Shown: in pieces, positions 43,919 to 51,146 of the stretch
Numbering within the stretch: the first letter of the stretch is position 1
Layout: every line of letters starts with the position of its first letter
Source of the DNA: Streptomyces sp. GESEQ-4
GTDB taxonomy: Bacteria > Actinomycetota > Actinomycetes > Streptomycetales > Streptomycetaceae
Direction of reading: 5' to 3'
Length of the DNA: 64,000 nucleotides
Assembly (NCBI RefSeq): GCF_017948455.1
Contig: NZ_JAFFSU010000010.1
Location: 186,001-250,000, forward strand
The notes under the pieces: model-generated
What the model saw: only the letters and a program-made list of their open reading frames with translations
What the model was told of the DNA's origin: nothing
The model's database searches: none
Made by a program: the position numbers and the translations under genes

Positions 43919-43999
43919 AAGGCGGCCCTCGGCAACGACCTGCGGATCGAGCAGGATCTCAGCCGCTGGTTCCCGGTGTGGGGCGCCCCCGGTCTGTGA
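43919..43999 (+). pseudogene. Displaced native 3' end of pspAB
   Basis: 27 codons, KAALGNDLRIEQDLSRWFPV then WGAPGL and a stop, in typical high-GC Streptomyces codons and without a start of its own. It matches the tail expected for PspAB and is cut off from the rest of the gene by the recombinase element. Confidence 0.85.
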
Positions 44000-44024
44000 C
44001 CGGCGGCGCTCACCACTGCGGGTC

Positions 44025-44306
44025 TCACTTGCTCTTCTGGGCCTTCTCGCGCTCCTGACGGCGCGACTCGAAGGGGCGCTCGCGGCGGTAGCGGCGCTCC
44101 CACTTGGCCTGCTTGTCCCGGCGGTCGCGGTACGTGCGGTAGTCGGACGGCGCCGGGCCGGACCCGCCCGAGGGGGAGGTCGGCGAGGAACCGCGTCCGT
44201 ACTGCACGTACAGGAAGAGCACCGCGACGGCGGCGAGCCAGTAGAGGTGGTTTCCGAACCCCAGAACGACCAGGACCGCGGTCCCGGAAAAGATGATGGT
44301 GCCCAT
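44025..44306 (-). CDS. Small membrane protein, hypothetical
   Basis: 93 residues from the ATG at 44304-44306. One or two N-terminal helices (IIFSGTAVLVVLGFGNHLYW, then AAVAVLFLYVQYG) are followed by a Pro/Ser linker and a highly charged basic tail (KWERRYRRERPFESRRQERE). It converges on the pspAB remnant, as would be expected if it was originally the gene downstream of pspAB. No known family. The interval 44307-44531 holds no further gene that I can see. Confidence 0.78.
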   Translation of the reverse strand: MGTIIFSGTAVLVVLGFGNHLYWLAAVAVLFLYVQYGRGSSPTSPSGGSGPAPSDYRTYRDRRDKQAKWERRYRRERPFESRRQEREKAQKSK

Positions 44307-44531
44307 GACGGGCCTCCGTGGGCGTGGGTGATCAGTAAGCGGTGACGAGATGTTCCGACGCGGCGCTGGGGGTGGGCGACCGGCCGTCGGTGCGTAGAGA
44401 GTAGCCCCGCGTCCGCAAGGTGATGCCTGTCCTGCGGCAAGCGATGGGGAGCAGCTCCGCTATGCGTGTCCAGCGTAGGGAAGCGGTCACGCGGTGTGCA
44501 TCTGCTTTTCCCGGCGTGAATAAATGGGCGC

Positions 44532-45338
44532 ATGAGTGAACCGCTTCTGTCGCCCTTTGCGCACGAACACAACGGTGAACTGCTGAGTGGGGTGTACGGC
44601 GGCGACGATCGCCCGGACGAGCGGCCCACCGTCATTCTCCTGCACGGCGCGGGCGTACTCGGCAGCAAGGAGCGACTGCTCCCGGTGCTCGGCGATTTCG
44701 TCGCCCGTGGGTGCCGTGGCCTCGCCTTCGACTTCTCGGGACACGGCGAAAGCAGCGGCGAGCTGCGAGAGTTGAGTCTGCGCCGGCGCTTCGAGCAGGC
44801 CGTGTCCGTGATCGACGCGCGCGCGTGTGGCCCGTTGGTGCTGGTCGGGTTCAGCATGAGCGGCCAGACGGTGGCCGACCTCGCCCGGCATTACGGCGAG
44901 CGGGTTGTGGCGCTCGGCCTGTGCGCACCCGCCGTGTACGCGTCCGAGGCGTGGGACGTGCCGTTCGGGGACGGCGATGGCCGGTTCAGCGAGCTCATCC
45001 GTACGCCGGACAGCTGGCGCGCCTCCCCCGCACTGGACGCGCTTCGGGCGTACGAGGGCCGGGCGGTCCTCGCGGTGCCCGGTACGGACGCGGTCATCCC
45101 GCCCGTCGTGACGGAGGCGGTCCAGGAGGCGCTGGCCACGCGCGCGCAGTTCACGCGCTTCGAACTGCCCGAGGCGGAGCACATGCTGGGCCAGTGGTTC
45201 CGGGAACACGCGGACGACCGGCGGAGGTTCGTGGACGCCGTGCTGACCGGCCTCGGCGACGGCGGCTGGAGGCGACCCGCGCCTGGGTGGCCAAGCAGCT
45301 CCCCCACGACCGTACGGCCGTCACCACCCGTTTCCTGA
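44532..45338 (+). CDS. Alpha/beta hydrolase
   Basis: 268 residues from ATG 44532. Nucleophile elbow GFSMSG (Ser near residue 100), oxyanion region LLHGAGVLGSKERLLP, catalytic Asp in PGTDAVIPP and His in EAEHMLGQW are all present. Serine hydrolase or peptidase S9-like; the substrate is unknown. The last ~20 residues (WRRPAPGWPSSSPTTVRPSP) do not look native: they run out of frame through the start of the following decayed phosphotransferase gene, so a small deletion may have removed the original stop. Confidence 0.87.
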   Translation: MSEPLLSPFAHEHNGELLSGVYGGDDRPDERPTVILLHGAGVLGSKERLLPVLGDFVARGCRGLAFDFSGHGESSGELRELSLRRRFEQAVSVIDARACGPLVLVGFSMSGQTVADLARHYGERVVALGLCAPAVYASEAWDVPFGDGDGRFSELIRTPDSWRASPALDALRAYEGRAVLAVPGTDAVIPPVVTEAVQEALATRAQFTRFELPEAEHMLGQWFREHADDRRRFVDAVLTGLGDGGWRRPAPGWPSSSPTTVRPSPPVS

Positions 45339-45930
45339 CGGGCGGTTGGAGTTCCCAGACACGCCGGTTCATCCTCGACGACGGCAGCGCCCGCGTTCTG
45401 CGGACCTTCGTGAAGCCTTTCTTCCGACACCACGCGCCCGGCCTGCTCACGCGCGAATCATCCGTACTCGCTCTGCTCGCCGGGCGGGAGGGCGTTCCGG
45501 CTCCCGAACCGATCGCCGTCGACGCCACGGCCGAACACTGCGACCACCCTTCATTGTTGCGCCGTACGGGTCGACGAAGACGATCCCGACCGGCGCCTCG
45601 ACCTCCTCGCGGCCCAACTCGTCCACCTCCATGGGCTCGTACCGGACGAGCGTCCGCGTCCCTACCAGGCGGGGACGTCATCCGCCGCGATCCTCCTACG
45701 AGGGCTGTTTCCTGCACCGGGACTTTCATCCCGGGAACGTGCTGTTCACCGGTGCGGGCGCCGGCTCGCGGAGGGACCGGACCATCTCTACTGGCGGCTG
45801 CTGGACGCTTTGGCCTACGTCCCCGGTGCGGCCAGGCTGGCGGGCCCATGGCGGGAGCTGGGCCGGACCGACCTGACGGCGGAGGTGCTGGGCGGGCTGC
45901 TGCGGCAGTACGGGTTATCCGGGGCGAAGG
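45266..45930 (+). pseudogene. Decayed aminoglycoside-phosphotransferase-like (APH) gene
   Basis: Fragments of an APH/choline-kinase-fold protein occur in different frames: LEATRAWVAKQLPHDRTA to VPAPEPIAVDA (from 45266); VRVDEDDPDRRLDLLAAQLV and LVPDERPRPYQAG in another frame (about 45565-45670); SYEGCFLHRDFHPGNVLFTG, with the catalytic HRDxxxxN-like loop, in a third frame (about 45693-45760); then HLYWRLLDALAYVPGAARL and GPWRELGRTDLTAEVL (about 45780-45900). Stretches expected between these pieces are missing. The gene must be inactive as read. Its start merges with the end of the hydrolase gene. Confidence 0.82.
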
Positions 45931-46005
45931 TGTGCGCCACGCCCGATTGTCAGTGGCGTCCGCGAAGATGCAGGCACGGTTGTGATGTGACGGGTGGAGG
46001 CCGGT

Positions 46006-47190
46006 ATGGGTGACGGGCGGCGGTACGTCGACGTGGTGGAGCGGCGGGTGCGGGTGGGGTTGCGGCATCGGCTGGTGGGGGCGGCGCGGGCGGGGGCGCC
46101 GGAGGAGGTTGCCGGCTCGCTGGTCGCGCTGCACGGCACCGATCCGGCGACGGTGTATCTGGCGGTGGGTGCGCGGCTCGGGGATGCGGGGCGGACGGTG
46201 GCCGAGACGGGGCGGGCGTTGTACGAGGACGGCAGCCTGGTGCGGATGCATGGCATGCGGAACACCGTGTTCGTGTTTCCGACGGATCTGACGGCGGTCG
46301 TGCACGCCTCCACGGGAATCGCCGTCGCCGCCCGTGAACGCGCCAACCTGCTCAAGCAGATGGCGGCGGGCGGGGCGCCGGACGCGGCCTGGCTCAAGGA
46401 GGTCGAGGAGGCCACGCTGGCCGTGCTGGAGCGGCGGGGGCAGGCGACGGCGGCCGAACTCGCCCAGGGCGAGCCGCGGTTGAGACAGCAGTTCCGGTAC
46501 GGAGCCGGGAAGAGCTACGAGGGGCTGCACACCGTCTCGACACGGCTGCTGCGGCTGCTGGGCCAAGAGGGCAAGGTCGTACGCGGCAGGCCGCTCGGCT
46601 CCTGGACGTCGTCCCAGTTCCGCTGGGCCCCGGCACCCCCGCATCCCGAACTGGACATCGCCGGCGCTCAGGCCGCTCTCCTCGACCGCTGGCTGGCGGC
46701 ATGCGGCCCGGCCACCGAGGCCGACCTCAAGTGGTGGACCGGCTGGAGGGTGACCGAGGTGCGCCGGGCGCTCGAGGCGATCGGCGCCGAAGAGGTGCGG
46801 CTCGACGAGGGCACCGGCTATGTCACCGCCGGTGACACCGGCCCGGTGACCGGGCCCGCCGAACCCTGGGCCGCCCTGCTGCCCGCCCTCGACCCGACGG
46901 CGATGGGCTGGCAGCACCGTGACTGGTACCTCTCCCCCGATCTGCGCCCCGCCCTCTTCGACCGCAGCGGCAACGTGGGCCCGACGGTGTGGTGGAACGG
47001 CCGGGTGATCGGGGGGTGGGCCCAGCGGGCCGACGGCGAGATCGTGTGGCGGGTGCTGGACGAGGAGGGCGTCGGCGGCGAGGCGGAGGCCGCGATCGTG
47101 GCCGAGGCGGAGCGGTTGCGGGGGTGGGTGGGGGCGACGCGGATCACGCCGCGGTTCCGGACGCCGCTGGAGCGGGAGTTGGCGGGGTAG
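46006..47190 (+). CDS. Winged-helix DNA-binding protein (DUF1006/AlkZ-like superfamily)
   Basis: 394 residues from ATG 46006, with GTGGAGG upstream. It has the tandem winged-helix pattern of the YcaQ/AlkZ superfamily: VAGSLVALHGTDPATVYLA near the start, LVRMHGMRNTVFVFP, LKWWTGWRVTEVRRAL, and a C-terminal RFRTPLERELAG. AlkZ enzymes are DNA glycosylases that use a QxQ/QxD motif; here the matching site reads LHGTDP, so the catalytic pattern is absent and a binding or atypical role is likely. The gene follows the APH pseudogene directly. Confidence 0.82.
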   Translation: MGDGRRYVDVVERRVRVGLRHRLVGAARAGAPEEVAGSLVALHGTDPATVYLAVGARLGDAGRTVAETGRALYEDGSLVRMHGMRNTVFVFPTDLTAVVHASTGIAVAARERANLLKQMAAGGAPDAAWLKEVEEATLAVLERRGQATAAELAQGEPRLRQQFRYGAGKSYEGLHTVSTRLLRLLGQEGKVVRGRPLGSWTSSQFRWAPAPPHPELDIAGAQAALLDRWLAACGPATEADLKWWTGWRVTEVRRALEAIGAEEVRLDEGTGYVTAGDTGPVTGPAEPWAALLPALDPTAMGWQHRDWYLSPDLRPALFDRSGNVGPTVWWNGRVIGGWAQRADGEIVWRVLDEEGVGGEAEAAIVAEAERLRGWVGATRITPRFRTPLERELAG

Positions 47191-47244
47191 GGAGAGGGCT
47201 GTCGGCGCCGGGCACCGCACCATGCGCGGCGCCCGGCCCCGGTC

Positions 47245-47553
47245 TCACCGGTTGTAACGCATGAACGCCCGGACCATATGGCACGTCGTGTCCGACGGCG
47301 GGTGGACGCCGATGAGTGCCGCGGTGCTCCGTATCGTCTCGTTGCGGGCCTGGTTCGGCATATACACGCCCGAGTCGAGCAGGGCGATGGCCAGCCGCAT
47401 GGCCTTGAGGCGGCGGTTGTGGGTGACGTACCACTCGCGGGGACGGCCCGGCGGCAACGGGCGCTTCTCCACGGGTTCGTACGGCAGGTCGAGCAGGACG
47501 GGGCGCTTCGCAGTGGACTGCGTCGGCCTTGGCTTCAGTGCGGCAGCGGGCAC
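47245..47553 (-). CDS. Hypothetical protein, 102 residues
   Basis: Starts at GTG 47553, six bases after a perfect AGGAGG; the ATG at 47557-47559 is too close to that site. Basic N-terminus (KPRPTQSTAKRP), then a helical part containing REWYVTHNRRLKAMRLAIAL and VHPPSDTTCHMVRAFMRYN. No recognised domain and no membrane segment. Its stop faces the AlkZ-like gene; upstream lies the ABC transporter block, which it may join on the same strand. Confidence 0.65.
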   Translation of the reverse strand: MPAAALKPRPTQSTAKRPVLLDLPYEPVEKRPLPPGRPREWYVTHNRRLKAMRLAIALLDSGVYMPNQARNETIRSTAALIGVHPPSDTTCHMVRAFMRYNR

Positions 47554-47766
47554 AGGCATCCTCCTGTCGCGGTCAGGGTCTCGTCCGGGGACTTCGGCGG
47601 CCCCGGCGACACCCTCGAACACTGCTTCTAGTTTACTGCCCGGCACTGACATCCAGGGAGTCCACAGAGTCCATCAAATGCCCAGGTGAGCCAGGGAATT
47701 GCCGCTGTGTCACGCCAGGTCCGTGAGATGCGCGTGAGGCGGCGGAAATTCGAACAGAACGCCCGC

Positions 47767-49050
47767 TCAGGCCCGCCCATGCGCCTCCTGCGAGCGTCGA
47801 GCCAGTGCGTCGATGACCACGGCGGTGAAGAGCACCCCGCCCGTGATCATGATCTGGACTGCGGTGGGGGTGTCCGTGATCACCATGCCCGAGGCGATCG
47901 ACTGGATGACCAGCATGCCGAGCACCGCGGACCAGGTCGTACCGCGCCCTCCGAACAGGCTGGTGCCACCGATGACGGCCGCCGCGATGGCATTGAGCAG
48001 CAGGAGGCCCGAGCCCGCCCCCTGACTCACGGACGTGATGCGCGAGGCCAGGAACAGGCCGCCGATCGCGGCCATGGTGCCGGAGACGGCGAGCACCGCG
48101 GTCTGCACCCTCGTCACACTGAGGCTGGCGCGACGGGCCGCCTCGATGCTGCCGCCGAGTGCGTAGACCTGCCGCCCGTAGTGCGTGCGGCGCAGAACGA
48201 TGTCGAGGCCGGCCACCACCACGAGGAAGATCAGCAGGGCGAGCGGCAGACCCTGGAACCGGTTGAGCAGGTATGCGGCGGTGAACGCGATCGCCGAGAG
48301 GACTCCTGTGCGCACGATGATTCCCCGGAGCGAGCGGTACGGCATGCCCATGGTCCTGCGGCGCTGCCTGTCCTGGTAGGACACGAAGAAGACCAGGCCC
48401 GTGCCGACTGCCGCCAGGCCGTATGCAGCGGCGTCGTTGGTGAAGTAATGGCTCGTCAGCTTGGCGACGAGGCCGTTCTCGTCGAGATTGATGGTGCCAC
48501 TGGTCCCGAGGATGTAGAGCATGAGGCCGTTCCAGGTCAGCAGCCCCGCGAGGGTGATGACGAAAGCCGGCACGCGGGTCTTGGCGACGGAGAAGCCCTG
48601 GACGGTTCCTGCCGCGGTGCCCGCGAGCACCGCGATGATGAGGGCCAGCCATTCCGGTACGCCGTTGTTCACGTTCAGGACGGCGAAGACCGCGGCCGCG
48701 AGGCCGCTGATCGAGCCGACCGACAGGTCCAGCTCACCGAGCAGCAGCACGAAGACGATGCCGACCGCGATGAGGCCCGTACCCACGATGTCCACGCTGA
48801 GATTGGACAGGTTCCGGGATGACAGGAAGCTGTCGTTGAGGGACTGGAAGGTGATCCAGACCGCGGCGAGGACCAGGACGACCGGGAGCGAGCCCAGCTC
48901 GCCGTCGCTCAGCTTGCGCCGCAGGACGGCGACCCACCTTTCCACGACCTGGGTGACGGCCCGTCCGCGGGGCGGCCGACGGGCCTCGGCGGTGGGCGCC
49001 GACGCTGCGGCCCGCGTGCTGCCCGCCCTGATGCGCATGGCTTTCACCAC
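47767..49050 (-). CDS. Sugar ABC transporter permease (RbsC/XylH family)
   Basis: About 427 residues. The GTG at 49050 and GTG at 49047 both overlap the end of the ATPase gene (GTGGTGA). There are roughly ten membrane helices. Characteristic RbsC-type segments are VGIVFVLLLGELDLSVGSIS, GLLTWNGLMLYILGTSGTI, and GIDALARR-type C-terminal helices including AVIGGTSLFGGRGTTWSAV. The length and helix count fit xylose/ribose-type permeases. It is the last gene of a substrate-binding protein, ATPase, permease operon on the minus strand. Confidence 0.93.
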   Translation of the reverse strand: MVKAMRIRAGSTRAAASAPTAEARRPPRGRAVTQVVERWVAVLRRKLSDGELGSLPVVLVLAAVWITFQSLNDSFLSSRNLSNLSVDIVGTGLIAVGIVFVLLLGELDLSVGSISGLAAAVFAVLNVNNGVPEWLALIIAVLAGTAAGTVQGFSVAKTRVPAFVITLAGLLTWNGLMLYILGTSGTINLDENGLVAKLTSHYFTNDAAAYGLAAVGTGLVFFVSYQDRQRRRTMGMPYRSLRGIIVRTGVLSAIAFTAAYLLNRFQGLPLALLIFLVVVAGLDIVLRRTHYGRQVYALGGSIEAARRASLSVTRVQTAVLAVSGTMAAIGGLFLASRITSVSQGAGSGLLLLNAIAAAVIGGTSLFGGRGTTWSAVLGMLVIQSIASGMVITDTPTAVQIMITGGVLFTAVVIDALARRSQEAHGRA

Positions 49051-49817
49051 CCTGCCTCTCGGTGAGCCATCCGGCGGGGCACGTTCTCCGCGGCGCCGGT
49101 GATGGAGGCGATGATCTGTTCCTGAGACGTGGTGGTCACGTCGAAGAAGCCGTTGTTGCGCCCGAGCCGCAGCACGGCGGCCCGGTCCGCCAGAGCCTTG
49201 ACATCGCCCATGTTGTGGCTGATGAGCAGCACCCCGAGGCCCCGGTCACGCAGACGGTCCACGAGGTCCAGGACCTCGCCGGTCTGCTCGATTCCCAGAG
49301 CCGCGGTCGGTTCGTCCAGGAGGAGGACCCGCGGGTCGCCGAGGAGCGAGCGGGCGATGGCGACCGTCTGCCGCTGGCCGCTGGACAGTGAGACGACGGG
49401 AGCACGCAGATCGGGGATAGCCCTGGTCAGACGGTCCAACAGGTCTCTGGTGCGATGCTCCATCTCGACCTCGTCGAGGAACCCGAACCTGCGGATCTCC
49501 CGGCCGAGGAAGAGATTGCCCACGACGTCGAGGTTCCCGCACAGCGCGAGGTCCTGGTAGACGGTGGCGATGCCGAGGTCCCGGGCATCGTGGGGGCGCC
49601 TGATGTGGACTGTCCGGCCCTCCCACTCGATGACGCCCTTGTCCGCCGGGGCAACTCCGGAGATCACCTTGACCAGGGTGGACTTGCCGGCCCCGTTGTC
49701 CCCCAGCAACGCGACGACCTGGCCCGCGCGAATCTCCAGCTCGACGTCACTGAGGACCTCGACGACACCGAAGCGCTTGGACACGCCGCGCAGCGTCAGC
49801 AAGGGGGGACTCGGCAC
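49044..49817 (-). CDS. Sugar ABC transporter ATP-binding protein
   Basis: 257 residues from GTG 49817, nine bases after AAGGAG; the ATG at 49826 directly abuts that site and is less likely. Walker A GDNGAGKSTLVKV, signature LSSGQRQTVAIARSLL, Walker B VLLLDEPTAAL, and H-loop ISHNMGD are intact. A single nucleotide-binding domain of the XylG type is present rather than the double RbsA form. It couples ATP hydrolysis to the permease whose gene overlaps its stop. Confidence 0.94.
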   Translation of the reverse strand: MPSPPLLTLRGVSKRFGVVEVLSDVELEIRAGQVVALLGDNGAGKSTLVKVISGVAPADKGVIEWEGRTVHIRRPHDARDLGIATVYQDLALCGNLDVVGNLFLGREIRRFGFLDEVEMEHRTRDLLDRLTRAIPDLRAPVVSLSSGQRQTVAIARSLLGDPRVLLLDEPTAALGIEQTGEVLDLVDRLRDRGLGVLLISHNMGDVKALADRAAVLRLGRNNGFFDVTTTSQEQIIASITGAAENVPRRMAHREAGW

Positions 49818-49859
49818 GAAGACCATCTCCTTCCCATGACCGGCCCCAGAACCGGTCTG

Positions 49860-50948
49860 TCAGGTGAGTCCGGCCTTGGTGCAGGCGGCGTCGAGTTGCG
49901 GGGTGCAGATCTGCTGGATCGTGTAGACGCCGTCCTTCACCACGGTGTCCTCGATGGTGTCGATGGTCACGGACACAGGGGTGAGCAGGACGGCCGGAAC
50001 CGTGCTCCCACTGCTGGTCGTCACCTTGTCCGTGGCGATCCGGTCGAGGCTTTCACCACGGGCCGCGGCCACGGCCAGTGCGGCGCCGGCGGAAGCCTCG
50101 GGCGCGAATGGCTTGTAAACGGTCATGTACTGCTCGTCGGCGACAATGCGCCGCACGGCTCCGAGCTCGGCGTCCTGCCCGGTGACGGGGGGCAGCGGGT
50201 CGACCTTGTTGGCTTTCAGAGCGGCGATGCTGCCGGCGGCGAGGCCGTCGTTGGCGGCGTAGACCCCGTCGATGTTGTCGGCGCCGAGGGCGGAGATGGC
50301 GCCGGACATGTTCATGTGGGCGACCTCCGTTCTCCACTGGGGGGTGTCGTACGCTTTGGCGATCTCGACCCTCCCCTCGAGCACGGACAGCGCGCCCGCC
50401 TTGAACGACACCGCGTTGGGGTCGCTGGGATCGCCGTTCATCATGACGATCTGGTCGCCGGTCTCCCTGTCGCCCATGGCCTTCAGCAACGCCGTGCCCT
50501 GGAGCCTGCCGACCTCCTCGCCGTCGAAGGAGGCGTAACCCGAAATCGGTCCCTCGGCGAGACGGTCGTAGGCGATGACGGGGATATCTGCCTCGTCCGC
50601 CTTCGCGACCGTCGGGCGCAGCGATCTGGCGTCCACGGCCGCGAGCAGGATGGCATCGACCCCCTCGGCGAGCATCGAGTCCATCTGCGCCTGCTGGATG
50701 GCCACATCGCCCTTGGCGTTGGCGTGCTCGACCGTGCACTCGTCGCACAGCTCCTTGATCCGTCCGTCGAGCAGCGGCCTGTCGTTCGTCTCCCAACGAG
50801 CCGTGGTGGAGTCCGGCAGCAGCACACCGATCTTCGTCTGGTTCCCCCCGCCGGAGTCGTTCCCGGCGCCCTCCCCGCAGGCCGCGAGAGCGGTCGCTGT
50901 GGCGGCCGCGGCCACAGCGACCGCTGCCCCCCGTACGCAGGCCTTCAT
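49860..50948 (-). CDS. Sugar ABC transporter substrate-binding lipoprotein 1
   Basis: 362 residues. Signal peptide with lipobox (TATALAACGEG) marks an anchored lipoprotein. The periplasmic-binding type 1 fold shows in IGVLLPDSTTARWETNDRPL, VIAYDRLAEGPISGYASFDG, VMMNGDPSDPNAVSFKAG and VYAANDGLAAGSIAALKANK. It resembles XylF/ribose-binding proteins, so a pentose or related sugar is likely. It begins the ABC operon (SBP, ATPase, permease). It is clearly paralogous to the second binding protein at 53675-54763, and is divergent from the phosphatase gene with about 200 bases between starts. Confidence 0.93.
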   Translation of the reverse strand: MKACVRGAAVAVAAAATATALAACGEGAGNDSGGGNQTKIGVLLPDSTTARWETNDRPLLDGRIKELCDECTVEHANAKGDVAIQQAQMDSMLAEGVDAILLAAVDARSLRPTVAKADEADIPVIAYDRLAEGPISGYASFDGEEVGRLQGTALLKAMGDRETGDQIVMMNGDPSDPNAVSFKAGALSVLEGRVEIAKAYDTPQWRTEVAHMNMSGAISALGADNIDGVYAANDGLAAGSIAALKANKVDPLPPVTGQDAELGAVRRIVADEQYMTVYKPFAPEASAGAALAVAAARGESLDRIATDKVTTSSGSTVPAVLLTPVSVTIDTIEDTVVKDGVYTIQQICTPQLDAACTKAGLT

Positions 50949-51146
50949 GTGAGAGACCTCCCTGCAGCGGTCCCTGCTGTGCGAAAAGGGGCAAGACGAC
51001 TATGTCGTAAGTGTGGCATCGGCCGCGGTGAACTGCGAACGCGACGGCGATCTGTCGGCTTCGCCCGTATATGAGACGCTGGTAGCCGAGCGCCCCGATC
51101 TCAGCCTGTCGGCAGCCGTGGCCTGGGGCGGGAAGAAGATGCGGAC

